Part shown: positions 6,772 through 18,074 of the stretch, in pieces
How positions within the stretch are numbered: position 1 is the first letter of the stretch
Layout of the letters: each line of letters begins with the position of its first letter
Assembly (NCBI GenBank): GCA_016186995.1
Contig: JACPKQ010000010.1
Span: forward strand, 1 to 64,000
Direction of reading: 5' to 3'
Source of the DNA: Deltaproteobacteria bacterium
GTDB lineage: Bacteria > Bdellovibrionota > JACOXK01
DNA length: 64,000 nt
Notes under the pieces: model-generated
The model's input: only the letters and a program-made list of their open reading frames with translations
Databases searched by the model: none
Told to the model about the DNA's origin: nothing
Program-made: the position numbers and the translations under genes

Positions 6772-7761
6772 ATGAAGTTAAGAGCTTTTGTCACAGGCGG
6801 GCACGGTTTCGTAGGAAGTCATCTTGTTGAACGGCTTCTTAAAGAAAACTTTGATGTCACTTGTCTTATAAAACCATCAAGCAACTTAAAATGGATTAAT
6901 ACCCTTCCTTTAAAATATTTTTATGGTGATTTAAGAGACTCTGAATCGTTAAAAAAAATATCACAAGATTTTGATTATGTTTTTCATGTAGCTGGACTTA
7001 TCCAAGCAAAGTCAGAAGAAGAGTTTTTTTCTGTGAATGAAAAAGGAACACTCCATTTAATAAACGCCTGTAAATCTACACAAAAAAATTTAAAAAGATT
7101 TATTCTTATAAGCTCTATTGCAGCTTCTGGCCCTGCTGCCGCTTTAAAACCTAGAGGTGAAGAAGATGTAGAAAACCCTGTAAGTACCTATGGCAAAAGT
7201 AAACTTGCTGGGGAAAAGGCTTTAAAAGAAAATGCGGGCACAATTGCCTACACCATTCTTAGGCCACCTGCTATCTATGGCCCACGTGATCGTGGTATTT
7301 TTTTCTTTTTTGAAGCAATCAAAAAATTAAAAGGGCTTCCTATTTTTAAACCTAAAAATAGATATTACAGCCTCATCCATGTTCATGATTTAGTAGATGC
7401 CATTTATAAATCTGCTATTTCCGAGAATGCAGCAAATCAAACTTTTAATATTGTGAATGAAAAACACTATCCACTTGAAGAAATCGTTCAAAAAATTTCG
7501 TTTTCTTTAAAAACAAAACCTCGCGTGTATTATATTCCACGCCCATTTGTTTACGGTGCCTCTTTTATTTCTGATATTATTACAAAATTAACAAAAAAAG
7601 CTTTTCATTTTAACTCCATGAAAATGCCAGATCTAGAAGCGCAGTACTGGATTTTTTCTGCTGAAAAAGCAAAAAAAGAATTGGGCTGGTCAAATAACAT
7701 TCCACTTGAAAAAGGGCTTGCGGAAACGACCCACTGGTATCAAAAATTAGGCTGGCTTTAA
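6772..7761 (+). CDS. NAD-dependent epimerase/dehydratase (extended SDR)
   Basis: The 329-residue protein has an N-terminal Rossmann motif VTGGHGFVGSHLVERLL (GxxGxxG), the FHVAGLIQA segment, a catalytic serine region (LISSIAASG) and the YGKSK catalytic Tyr-Lys pair near residue 142. The following RPPAIYGPRDRG motif is typical of extended SDRs acting on nucleotide sugars or sterol/hopanoid-like substrates. It resembles the dihydroflavonol reductase/HpnA subgroup, but the substrate is not predictable. It is monocistronic and convergent with atpC. Confidence 0.85.
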   Translation: MKLRAFVTGGHGFVGSHLVERLLKENFDVTCLIKPSSNLKWINTLPLKYFYGDLRDSESLKKISQDFDYVFHVAGLIQAKSEEEFFSVNEKGTLHLINACKSTQKNLKRFILISSIAASGPAAALKPRGEEDVENPVSTYGKSKLAGEKALKENAGTIAYTILRPPAIYGPRDRGIFFFFEAIKKLKGLPIFKPKNRYYSLIHVHDLVDAIYKSAISENAANQTFNIVNEKHYPLEEIVQKISFSLKTKPRVYYIPRPFVYGASFISDIITKLTKKAFHFNSMKMPDLEAQYWIFSAEKAKKELGWSNNIPLEKGLAETTHWYQKLGWL

Positions 7762-7771
7762 AATCTATCTA

Positions 7772-10453
<2,682 letters not shown>

Positions 10454-10458
10454 TGTAA

Positions 10459-11979
10459 TTAAAGCCCTTTTTTACTTTTAAATTTTTTATTATAAGCTTC
10501 AAGTGTTTGATTGAGTTTTGTTTTAAGCCCATCATCAAATGCTTTTTTTGTTTTAAGTAATTCAAGCGTTTCTTTTCCTTCTGAAAGCATATAATCAGTC
10601 AAGCCTTGTTCCCACTCACTTAAAACACCAACAGGTAAACTATCTACAAAACCATTAACCCCTGCATAAATAGTAATGATCTGCATTTCTACCTGTTGAG
10701 GCACATATTGATCTTGTTTTAAAAGTTCAACAAGCCTTTCTCCTCTCTCAAGCTGCTTTCTTGTAGTAACATCAAGATCACTTGCGAATTGAGAAAAGGC
10801 TGCAAGTTCCCGATATTGTGCCAAGTCTAAACGTAGTGTTCCGGCTACTTGTTTCATAGCTTTCACTTGAGCCGCGCCCCCAACCCGAGAAACCGAATTA
10901 CCAACATTAATAGCAGGGCGAACACCTGAGTTAAAAAGATCTGATTCTAAAAAGATTTGCCCATCGGTAATAGAAATAACATTTGTTGGAATATAGGCTG
11001 AAATATCTCCTGCTTGAGTTTCAATAATAGGGAGTGCTGTTAAAGAACCGCCTCCTTCTTCTTCACTCATCTTAGCAGCACGCTCAAGAAGCCTTGAGTG
11101 AAGATAAAAAACATCCCCGGGAAAAGCTTCACGCCCTGGAGGGCGTCTTAAAAGGAGGGAGAGTTGTCGATAAGCTTGCGCTTGTTTTGTAAGATCATCA
11201 TAGATAACAAGAGCATGTTTACCATTATCCCTAAAATATTCTCCAATGGTTGCTCCTGCATAAGGAGCCAAAAATTGAAGTGGTGCTGGGTCACTCGCTG
11301 TTGCACTCACAATTGTTGTGTACTCCATAGCACCCTGTTGTTTTAGTTTTTCAATAACCATAGCAACAGTAGATCTTTTTTGACCGATCCCTACATAAAT
11401 GCACTGAACATTTTTGCCTTTTTGGTTAATAATCGTATCAACTGCAACAGCTGTTTTACCCGTTTGTCTGTCACCAATAATAAGTTCTCTTTGTCCACGA
11501 CCAATCGGAACCATAGAATCAATACATTTGAGACCTGTTTGAAGTGGTTCACACACAGGTTGTCTTTTAACAATTCCAGGGGCTTTAACCTCAATCTGCC
11601 TTTTTTGGGTTGTTTTCAGAGGAGCCCCTCCATCAAGAACCTGTCCTAATGGATCAACCACCCTTCCCAAAACTTCCTCTCCAACTGGGATAGAAACAAT
11701 TTCTTTTGTTCTTTTGACAGTGTCCCCTTCGCGAATATCATAATCATGTCCAAAAATGGCAACCCCAACATTATCTTCTTCAAGATTAAGAACCGTACCG
11801 TAAATATTTCCAGGCAACTCAACAAGCTCTCCCATCATGACTTCATCAAGTCCATGAATGCGAGCAACTCCGTCACCCACCTCTAAAACTGTTCCTGTTT
11901 CAGAAACAACAACTTTCTTTTCATAGTTTTGAATTCTTTCCTGAATAATCCGACTGATTTCTTCTGATCTTACTTCCAT
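10459..11979 (-). CDS. atpA: ATP synthase F1 subunit alpha
   Basis: This is the non-catalytic nucleotide-binding F1 subunit, with Walker [16 protein letters not shown] near residue 168 and the signature [15 protein letters not shown] prefer the start [10 protein letters not shown] at 11979: AGGAG is 7 nt upstream of that codon but would be only 1 nt from the ATG at 11985. The product is 506 residues, a typical length. It is preceded by atpH and followed by atpG. Confidence 0.96.
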   Translation of the reverse strand: MEVRSEEISRIIQERIQNYEKKVVVSETGTVLEVGDGVARIHGLDEVMMGELVELPGNIYGTVLNLEEDNVGVAIFGHDYDIREGDTVKRTKEIVSIPVGEEVLGRVVDPLGQVLDGGAPLKTTQKRQIEVKAPGIVKRQPVCEPLQTGLKCIDSMVPIGRGQRELIIGDRQTGKTAVAVDTIINQKGKNVQCIYVGIGQKRSTVAMVIEKLKQQGAMEYTTIVSATASDPAPLQFLAPYAGATIGEYFRDNGKHALVIYDDLTKQAQAYRQLSLLLRRPPGREAFPGDVFYLHSRLLERAAKMSEEEGGGSLTALPIIETQAGDISAYIPTNVISITDGQIFLESDLFNSGVRPAINVGNSVSRVGGAAQVKAMKQVAGTLRLDLAQYRELAAFSQFASDLDVTTRKQLERGERLVELLKQDQYVPQQVEMQIITIYAGVNGFVDSLPVGVLSEWEQGLTDYMLSEGKETLELLKTKKAFDDGLKTKLNQTLEAYNKKFKSKKGL

Positions 11980-12003
11980 ACTCATGCTCCTCTATTGATT
12001 CAC

Positions 12004-12531
12004 TTATTTAAACATTAATTCCAATTGTGTTTTAAGACTTCCATCTAAAACCCTGCTTCCAACCTTCGTAATCATCCCGCCTAAAATTGTGGGGTTAATA
12101 ACAAAGGTAGGAATAACTTTTTTCTTAAGAGTTTTTTCTAAACTTTCGGTCACTTCTTTTTTAAAACTTTCCGTTAAACTTGTAGCCGTTGTAATAACAG
12201 GTCTTTCAATTCCTTCTACTTGATCTAAAATTTTTTCAAACTCTTTTGCCATTTCTAAAAAGATCCGTCCTCTCTTTTTCTCATACAACAATAATAAAAA
12301 GTTTTTGGTTTCTTTTTGGAAAGAATATTTCATTACAATATCTTCTATAATTTCTTTTACCTCTGAAAACGAAAAAACTGAACCATAATAAATACTTCTA
12401 AGATTTTGATTTATCTCTAATGCTTTAGAAAATATTTCTAAATCAGAACGTGTTTTTTTTTCTTTCTTGCTCTCTTGTGCTATATCAAAAAAGGCCTTTG
12501 CATATGTTCTTGCAACCTTTGTATGTTTCAT
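12004..12531 (-). CDS. atpH: ATP synthase F1 subunit delta
   Basis: This 175-residue peripheral-stalk subunit has the family N-terminus (VARTYAKAFFDIAQES) and the C-terminal signature ending in PTILGGMITKVGSRVLDGSL. The start overlaps the atpF stop by 4 nt. Sequence between the ends is lysine-rich and diverged, as usual for delta. Confidence 0.93.
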   Translation of the reverse strand: MKHTKVARTYAKAFFDIAQESKKEKKTRSDLEIFSKALEINQNLRSIYYGSVFSFSEVKEIIEDIVMKYSFQKETKNFLLLLYEKKRGRIFLEMAKEFEKILDQVEGIERPVITTATSLTESFKKEVTESLEKTLKKKVIPTFVINPTILGGMITKVGSRVLDGSLKTQLELMFK

Positions 12532-13013
12532 CGCAAACTTTGAACCTCTTCGAGCTTTTTAAGATATTCTTTGTTAAGCTTGTCGTGCGCTTTTGTATCT
12601 AAATTATTTTGAAAAATATTTTGTGTCTCTTCAAAAAGTTTTTGCTTTATTTCTTTTTCTAATCTGTTCTTAAAGTTTATCGCTTGAAGCGCTGCTTTTT
12701 GTTTTGCATCTTCTTCAATTCTTCTAAGTTCTTCTTCTGATTTGTGTGTTTGGTGAAGACGAAGCTTTTCAATATCTTTTTCAACTTCTTCCTTTAAAAC
12801 TTTTTTGTATTGGTCAATATTTTTTATTCTCTCTCTACTTTTTTTTAGTGCTTGGTCGGCAAAGTCTTTTAACTCTGTTGATAAACGAATATCTTCTACA
12901 ACTTTTGTGTTTCGTTGGTTCATAGCAGTTTGAGTTGGTTTTTTTAAAAGAAAATAAAGAAGGGCAACAAAAACTAAGAAATTAATAATTGTATAAAGCA
13001 ATTCCATGTTCAT
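12528..13013 (-). CDS. atpF: ATP synthase Fo subunit b
   Basis: A 161-residue protein with one N-terminal membrane helix (LLYTIINFLVFVALLYFLL) followed by a long charged coiled coil, the architecture of the b-type peripheral stalk. It is the second of two b-like genes in tandem. The ATG at 13013 is followed by another at 13007, and either could be used. Confidence 0.88.
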   Translation of the reverse strand: MNMELLYTIINFLVFVALLYFLLKKPTQTAMNQRNTKVVEDIRLSTELKDFADQALKKSRERIKNIDQYKKVLKEEVEKDIEKLRLHQTHKSEEELRRIEEDAKQKAALQAINFKNRLEKEIKQKLFEETQNIFQNNLDTKAHDKLNKEYLKKLEEVQSLR

Positions 13014-13015
13014 TT

Positions 13016-13510
13016 CTATTCTCGTGCTGACACTGATGAAGCATTATTTGAATGAGAAGTTGTTGAAATTGAAAAGGGCACAAGCTTTTTTAAAATCTCT
13101 TCTGTTAATTCTCTCGTATCCTTTTTCAAAGCTTCTTTTGATAAACAATATTCTTCTTCTGAGCGTTTTTTTGCTTCACCTACAACTTTCGTAGCTGTAT
13201 TTCGTGCTTCGTTAATTTTTTCTTCATTTTTTTTAAGTACTTCTTTCTTCTTAAACTCATAAAGCTCCCCTGTTTTTTTCTTTTCAGTGTTGAGCTCTTG
13301 ATTAAACTCCTGATCAAGCTTTTCTGCCTGAATTCTATGTTCACGGCTCTCTTGTTTCATGTTACTTACCCGTTTTTTTCTTTCATTCACAATTTCCAAT
13401 ATGGGACGAAAAAAAAAGATGTTAAGAAAAAAAATAAGTGCAACAAAAAGTCCTATAACATAAGGTAAATATTTCAAATTTTCCAAAATGCTCAAATTTT
13501 CTGAGATCAC
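13016..13510 (-). CDS. ATP synthase Fo subunit b' (second b-type subunit)
   Basis: A 164-residue b-type stalk protein: an N-terminal membrane helix (YVIGLFVALIFFLNIFFFRP) and then IVNERKKRV leading into a coiled coil. Together with the next gene it gives a b/b' heterodimer as in photosynthetic and many deltaproteobacterial F-ATPases. It lies 69 nt after the bactofilin gene and leads the ATP synthase block; the Fo a and c genes are 20 kb away. Confidence 0.85.
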   Translation of the reverse strand: MISENLSILENLKYLPYVIGLFVALIFFLNIFFFRPILEIVNERKKRVSNMKQESREHRIQAEKLDQEFNQELNTEKKKTGELYEFKKKEVLKKNEEKINEARNTATKVVGEAKKRSEEEYCLSKEALKKDTRELTEEILKKLVPFSISTTSHSNNASSVSARE

Positions 13511-13579
13511 AAACTTCTCCCGTTCTCTTTTACAAGAGCTTTGGCTTTCGTAACATTGGGGCCTGTGTGAGTCAATATG

Positions 13580-14008
13580 TTAGGCTGTCTTTGCGGTTGT
13601 CCTGGGTATTGCCTTTCCATCATCAGCAAGAAGATGGGGTTCTTTTTGCTTTTCCATTTTTGTACTCCCTTCATAATGGACTCCTTCTTCAATATAAAGA
13701 GAAGGTGTCTTTATATTTCCTTTAAAAATAGCTGGGGCATAAATCTCAACTTTTTCCTTTGCAACAACATCTCCAACCACTTCACCTGTAATAATAATAG
13801 AGTTTACTTCAATATTAGCAATAATACGCGCACCTTCACCTACAATGAGCGTATCACTTGCCAAAATTTCTCCTTTAAATTTTCCTGCAATACGAGCAGT
13901 TCCCTGAAAAGAAAGCTTGCCCTCAAATTCACAACCAGCTTCTAAAATAGCGGTTACATGCTCATAACTTTCTACTGTTTTTGCTTCTTTCTTCTTTCTA
14001 AAAAACAT
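13580..14008 (-). CDS. bacM: Bactofilin
   Basis: This 142-residue polymer-forming cytoskeletal protein has the bactofilin core of short repeated beta-strands (FEGKLSFQGTARIAGKFKGE; ILASDTLIVGEGARIIANIE) flanked by a basic N-terminus and a flexible tail with KQKEPH. Bactofilins form nucleotide-independent filaments used in cell shape and, in myxobacteria, ParABS organisation. The position directly after parB (1-nt gap) agrees with that link. Symbol by family resemblance only. Confidence 0.85.
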   Translation of the reverse strand: MFFRKKKEAKTVESYEHVTAILEAGCEFEGKLSFQGTARIAGKFKGEILASDTLIVGEGARIIANIEVNSIIITGEVVGDVVAKEKVEIYAPAIFKGNIKTPSLYIEEGVHYEGSTKMEKQKEPHLLADDGKAIPRTTAKTA

Positions 14009-14009
14009 T

Positions 14010-14873
14010 TTAGGCCTCCAATTTTTGGATCATGTCAACAATTCGTATTAAATCCTCTTTAGAATAAAACTCAATTGCAATTCTTCCTCTGTTTTTAGCA
14101 GAGTTTGAAATCATGACCTTTGTTTTAAAAATATTTCTTAAAAGCTCTTCTGTTGATCTTATTTCAGGTGCGCGTTGTGGTTGAGTGAGGAGTGCAGCCT
14201 TCTTTTCTCTTATAAACTGCTCTGTTTCCCGAACGCTGAGTCTTTTTTTTAAAACAACCTCAAGTCCTTGTACCCTCTCACTTTCAGAAGAAAAAGAAAG
14301 AATAGCTCTTGCATGTCCCATTGAAATCTGACCTTGAATAATGGAGTTTTGAATATTCACTGGCAACTCAAGAAGTCTTAACGTATTTGCAATATGACTC
14401 CTATCTTTTCCCACCTTTTCTGCAAGTTCTGATTGGGTATAATGATGTTGTTCTATAAGGCGTTGATAGGCTGTTGCCTCTTCAACACAATTAAGATCTG
14501 CTCTTTGGATATTCTCAATAAGAGCAATTTCCAAGGTCTCGTGATCTTGAAAATTTTGTATTAAAGCAGGCACATGTGATAATCCTGCTTTTTGTGCAGC
14601 ACGCCAACGCCTTTCTCCGGCAACAATTTCATAAACTCCGTTTTTTTCTCGAACAAGAACAGGCTGAAGAACCCCGTGCTTACGAATAGATTGGGAAAGC
14701 TCTAACAATTCTTTGTCAGCAAAGTGCTTTCTGGGTTGAAATTCATTAGGTTTAATTTTAGAAACTTCTAGTTTTTGAATATTTTTTTTCCTAAGCTCTT
14801 TTTCCTCTTCTATAGTAGCTGCATCGGGTATCAGAGATGATAAACCACGTCCTAGTCTATTTTGAGTATCCAT
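14010..14873 (-). CDS. parB: Chromosome partitioning protein ParB
   Basis: A 287-residue parS-binding CTPase. It shows the N-terminal ParA-contacting segment (NRLGRGLSSLIPD), the conserved CTP-binding GERRWRAAQKAGL and ENIQRADLNCVEEA motifs (residues ~105-150), a helix-turn-helix (YTQSELAEKVGKDRSHIANT) and a C-terminal dimer domain. Two exact parS palindromes lie upstream of the parA gene. Confidence 0.96.
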   Translation of the reverse strand: MDTQNRLGRGLSSLIPDAATIEEEKELRKKNIQKLEVSKIKPNEFQPRKHFADKELLELSQSIRKHGVLQPVLVREKNGVYEIVAGERRWRAAQKAGLSHVPALIQNFQDHETLEIALIENIQRADLNCVEEATAYQRLIEQHHYTQSELAEKVGKDRSHIANTLRLLELPVNIQNSIIQGQISMGHARAILSFSSESERVQGLEVVLKKRLSVRETEQFIREKKAALLTQPQRAPEIRSTEELLRNIFKTKVMISNSAKNRGRIAIEFYSKEDLIRIVDMIQKLEA

Positions 14874-14894
14874 TGAATATCCTCCTCAATTATA

Positions 14895-15719
14895 TTAAGA
14901 GCTGATTGGCGGTTGTAAAACTTGTTCCTGTGTTTTAGAAACTAGTTTTGTTTCAACCTTTGGCTCTTGTCTTTTTAATAACTCCTCCGCCAAACTTAAA
15001 TAAGAAGAAGAACCCTTTGATTCGATATCATAAAGTAGTATAGGCTTTCCATGACTAGGGCTTTCCGAAAGTCTAATATTTCTTGGGATCATAATATCAA
15101 AAACGTTCTCCTTAAAATGAGCCCGAACCTCTGAAACAACCTGGTGAGACAACTTATTTCTTGGATCATACATAGTGAGCAAGATCCCTTCTCGTCTTAA
15201 GTTTTGGTTTAGCCCTTTTTTGATAAGTTGTACTGTGTTTACAAGCTTTGAAAGTCCTTCCATTGCAAAGTATTCACACTGCATAGGTACTAAGTAGCTG
15301 TGTGCGGCCACTAAAGCATTAATGGTCAAAAGTCCAAGAGAGGGGGGGCAATCAATAAAAATATAGTCATAGTCATTAAGTATAGGCTCCAAATACTCTT
15401 TAAGTTTGTTTTCCCTACCAAGCACTGAAACAAGCTCAATCTCAACTCCAACAAGGCCCTGATCCGAGGGAATAATATCAAGAAACTGAAGCTCAGTCTT
15501 TATGATTGCCTCTTTAGCTGGAATTTTTCCTATCATGACGTGATAAAGGTTTTTATCAAATCCTGCAATCCCAAGTCCGCTTGTTGCATTGGCCTGGGAA
15601 TCCATATCTATAAGAAGGGTTTTCTTCTCAGAAATAGCAATAGAAGCAGCAAGGTTAATAGCTGTTGTTGTCTTTCCAACGCCACCTTTTTGATTTGCGA
15701 TAGCAATAATCTTTGCCAT
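14895..15719 (-). CDS. parA: Chromosome partitioning ATPase ParA
   Basis: ParA/Soj ATPase with the deviant Walker A motif NQKGGVGKTTTAINLAA at the N-terminus, a Walker B region (YDYIFIDCPPSLGLLTINAL) and the signature YEFAMEGL-like segment CEYFAMEGLSKLVNTV. I start at MAKIIAIANQKGG (15719); the upstream start adds seven hydrophobic residues not expected in Soj proteins and would overlap the promoter. The product is 274 residues. It heads the parA-parB-bacM-atp block and is divergent from the DsbA-like gene. Confidence 0.96.
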   Translation of the reverse strand: MAKIIAIANQKGGVGKTTTAINLAASIAISEKKTLLIDMDSQANATSGLGIAGFDKNLYHVMIGKIPAKEAIIKTELQFLDIIPSDQGLVGVEIELVSVLGRENKLKEYLEPILNDYDYIFIDCPPSLGLLTINALVAAHSYLVPMQCEYFAMEGLSKLVNTVQLIKKGLNQNLRREGILLTMYDPRNKLSHQVVSEVRAHFKENVFDIMIPRNIRLSESPSHGKPILLYDIESKGSSSYLSLAEELLKRQEPKVETKLVSKTQEQVLQPPISS

Positions 15720-15728
15720 TAAGTAAAA

Positions 15729-15756
15729 AAAGTAAATCAAATTTGTTAATAGTCAA
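15729..15756 (-). promoter_or_regulatory. Predicted promoter of parA
   Basis: TTGACT (15751-15756) and TACTTT (15729-15734) are 16 nt apart on the minus strand; the parA ATG follows 9 nt after the -10. Weak -10, so moderate support. Confidence 0.4.
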
Positions 15757-15822
15757 CTCATCTTTGAAACCCCTTGAAACTCAAGCCCTCCAAGAGGTCT
15801 TTTTCAAAACATTTTTTGAATA

Positions 15823-15838
15823 TGTTTCACGTGAAACA
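15823..15838. other. parS site 1 (ParB binding)
   Basis: Perfect 16-bp palindrome TGTTTCACGTGAAACA, the canonical parS sequence. It lies 104 bp upstream of parA in the 315-bp parA/DsbA-like gap, which otherwise holds only AT-rich sequence and promoters. Confidence 0.93.
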
Positions 15839-15894
15839 TATATATTTATGATTATCCATTTGATATTTATTTATGTTATAAAGAATATTCACGA

Positions 15895-15910
15895 TGTTTC
15901 ACGTGAAACA
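15895..15910. other. parS site 2 (ParB binding)
   Basis: Second exact copy of the parS palindrome TGTTTCACGTGAAACA, 72 bp from the first. Paired sites this close to parAB and about 8.5 kb from dnaA are typical nucleation points for origin segregation. Confidence 0.93.
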
Positions 15911-16034
15911 CATGTGAGTACTCTAAACAAATAACAAATTTATTTCATATGAATGAAGAATATTCTCGTTTTATATTGTCATATTAAGATTTTAGAGTTA
16001 GCCTTTTGTTGAAGTTTTAGAAAGGAGAAGAAAA

Positions 16035-17066
16035 ATGAAAAAGTTTATGTTGTTTTTTGTTTTTTTATTAACAGTGGGGTGTTCAAAAACACAAAATCAG
16101 GAAATAAACCCAAACACTGTACTTGCCAAAGTTGAGGGTGAGGACATTAAATGGAAAGATGTAGAGAATGAGCTCGGAACACAGCTTGCTTATATGGAAC
16201 AGAAGTACCAAGAAAGTGTTTATAATACAAAAAAGCAGTATCTTGAAAGGCATATTGGAGATTTGATCCTTAAAAAAGAGGCGGACAAAGAAAAAATAAC
16301 CCCTGAGGAGCTCTTAAATCGTGAAACTTCTCAAGGAACTACAATATCAGACAAAGAAGTAGAAGATTTTTATAAACAAAACGAAGCTTTTTTAAAATCT
16401 CGCTTTCCTGGTGATAAAAAGCCTGAGTTAATATCAAAAATTAAGGTTGGTTTAGGTAATCAACGTAAAGCACAAGCCCACCAAGACTATATTGAGCGTC
16501 TTAAAGAAAAATATAAGGTTGAATTTTTAATTCAAGCTCCACGCATTGAGGTAAGCGCTGATGATGATCCTTATCTTGGGAGTAAAAATGCAAAAGTTAC
16601 CATTATAGAGTTTTCTGACTTTACATGTCCTTATTGTTCTCAAGCAGCCAAAACTGTAAGAACAGTTATGAGCGATCCTAAATATCAAAATAACGTTAAA
16701 TTGGTTTATAGAGACTCTCCAACAGATAGAAGACCAGCGTCTTTTCCAGCTGCCTTGGCTGCACAATGTGCTTTTGAGCAAAATAAGTTCTGGGAATACC
16801 ACGACATAGTATTTGAAAACCAAGCTCGTCTCAGTGTTGATGTTCTTAAAGAGTTTGCCCAAAGTGTTGGGCTTGATATGAACCAATTCAATGCTTGTCT
16901 TGATACCAAAAAATACGATGCTGAGGTTAATAAAGACCTTAGAGATGGGTTTAAGGCTGGTATTTCTGGTACACCCACTTTCTTTATCAATGGAAAGATG
17001 GCTCAAATACCACCAGGTGATGCGGGTGCTCAAGTACTTAAAAAGTTGATCGATGAAGAGCTTTAA
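16035..17066 (+). CDS. Lipoprotein with SurA-N-like and DsbA-like thioredoxin domains
   Basis: The 343-residue protein starts with a lipoprotein-type leader (FFVFLLTVGC, lipidated Cys near 16; the -3 residue is atypical). Residues ~25-165 are helical and resemble the SurA/PpiC N-terminal chaperone domain (VLAKVEGEDIKWKDVENELG). Residues ~180-343 form a DsbA/DsbG-type thioredoxin fold with FTCPYC (C198, C201) and the cis-proline loop GTPTFFING near 313. It probably acts as a periplasmic thiol oxidoreductase or isomerase. AGGAG lies 9 nt before the ATG. The C-terminal half alone resembles DsbA-family lipoproteins of myxobacteria. Confidence 0.82.
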   Translation: MKKFMLFFVFLLTVGCSKTQNQEINPNTVLAKVEGEDIKWKDVENELGTQLAYMEQKYQESVYNTKKQYLERHIGDLILKKEADKEKITPEELLNRETSQGTTISDKEVEDFYKQNEAFLKSRFPGDKKPELISKIKVGLGNQRKAQAHQDYIERLKEKYKVEFLIQAPRIEVSADDDPYLGSKNAKVTIIEFSDFTCPYCSQAAKTVRTVMSDPKYQNNVKLVYRDSPTDRRPASFPAALAAQCAFEQNKFWEYHDIVFENQARLSVDVLKEFAQSVGLDMNQFNACLDTKKYDAEVNKDLRDGFKAGISGTPTFFINGKMAQIPPGDAGAQVLKKLIDEEL

Positions 17067-17723
17067 TTAACAAATAGAATAGATAGCTCTTGGATATTTT
17101 TGATCAAAGGCGTGTTCTATTTCTTTGTTAAGATGGTAAATATTTTCAAAAGTGTTTTCTTGTTCAGCTTTGTTGAAAGATCTTCCTGTATATAAAAATA
17201 TTTTTCCATTTTCTGATAAAAATGCTTTTAGAAAATCGATCATTTCTTTATTCGGTTTAATAGCTCTAAAAAGAATAATGTCCACTTTTTTACCCTTTAA
17301 AAAAAAATCTAAATCCGCCCTAGCTTTCCAATCTATATGAATATTCGTTGAATAGGCTTTTTTAAAACCCAACGTTCTCATGACTTGTTTTTGAAAAAAT
17401 ACTTTTTTTTCTTTTGCATCCACCGAAAAGAGCACCAAAGAAGGATTTGCGATTTTTAAAGGTATCCCTGGAAACCCAGCTCCAGAGCCAATATCCAAAC
17501 ATGTTCTTTTTCCTTGTATAAGTGAAAAACCAAGGAGCGAGTCTGCAAAGTGTTTTTGAATGATTTCTTCTTCTTCCTCTATACTTGAGAGATTAATCTT
17601 GACCACCCACTTTTTATAAATATGCAGGTATTGAAAAAACTGTTTCAATTGTTTTTCATCAAGAGAAACGTTTATCTCTGAGCATAATTTTAAAAGTTTT
17701 TTAGAAAATTCTTCAAAGCTCAT
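17067..17723 (-). CDS. rsmG: 16S rRNA (guanine-N7) methyltransferase RsmG
   Basis: This 218-residue SAM-dependent enzyme methylates G527 of 16S rRNA. The SAM motif I is CLDIGSGAGFPGIPLKIANP, preceded by the family segment KKWVVKINLSSIEEEEEI. It lies in the mnmG/rsmG/parAB neighbourhood as in many bacteria, but here a 350-bp structured gap separates it from mnmG, and it is convergent with the DsbA-like gene. Confidence 0.95.
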   Translation of the reverse strand: MSFEEFSKKLLKLCSEINVSLDEKQLKQFFQYLHIYKKWVVKINLSSIEEEEEIIQKHFADSLLGFSLIQGKRTCLDIGSGAGFPGIPLKIANPSLVLFSVDAKEKKVFFQKQVMRTLGFKKAYSTNIHIDWKARADLDFFLKGKKVDIILFRAIKPNKEMIDFLKAFLSENGKIFLYTGRSFNKAEQENTFENIYHLNKEIEHAFDQKYPRAIYSIC

Positions 17724-17731
17724 TATAACTA

Positions 17732-17760
17732 TTTATACACCACCACCCCCTCAGAACCAA
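17732..17760 (-). promoter_or_regulatory. Predicted promoter of rsmG
   Basis: TTGGTT (17755-17760) and TATAAA (17732-17737) with a 17-nt spacer; the ATG at 17723 is 8 nt after the -10. The -35 lies inside a 15-mer that recurs near 1625-1639. Confidence 0.5.
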
Positions 17761-17816
17761 GGTTATCATTAAAAAGAATACTAATCCCTGTAGATTCGGT
17801 CCAGAATAACAAAACA

Positions 17817-18048
17817 ACACAAAGTCACCTAGTATGTTTTGAAGGCCGTCTCGGAAGCCTAAGCGGGCCCTAGGCTTTTATGAATCATTTTTTAGTTTCA
17901 CAAAAATGATTCATAAAAAAGTTACTCCTGTAGTTAAGTTAGCCTTTCCTATACAGTAAAAAAGAGCGAAGGCTGAGAGGCGTGCGACATTTTTCTCGCA
18001 GGGAAAAATGATCGCTGTGCCTGAGAAATATACTAGGTGATTTTGTGT
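17817..18048. repeat. 232-bp MITE-like element with 19-bp inverted ends
   Basis: The ends 17817-17835 and 18030-18048 are inverted repeats with one mismatch in 19. Inside are three further hairpins: AAGCCTA/TAGGCTT near 17859-17878, a perfect 17-bp stem (17876-17892 with 17902-17918), and a long bulged stem 17979-18021. No ORF is credible. It occupies most of the 351-bp mnmG/rsmG gap. Either a non-autonomous mobile element or a structured RNA. Confidence 0.6.
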
Positions 18049-18074
18049 AAACTGGCTATTTTTAAAATTAAAAA

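Noticed and set aside
13507-13692. 61-aa minus-strand ORF between bactofilin and atpF'
   Set aside because: It is an alternative frame over the bactofilin 3' end with low-complexity composition.
15713-15934. 73-aa ORF over the parS region
   Set aside because: It is translated from the parS palindromes and parA promoter, has no SD and no recognisable protein character.
17040-17098. AAGAGCT/AGCTCTT inverted repeat at the convergent ends of the DsbA-like gene and rsmG
   Set aside because: Short stem with long loop and no T-run; insufficient for a terminator call.
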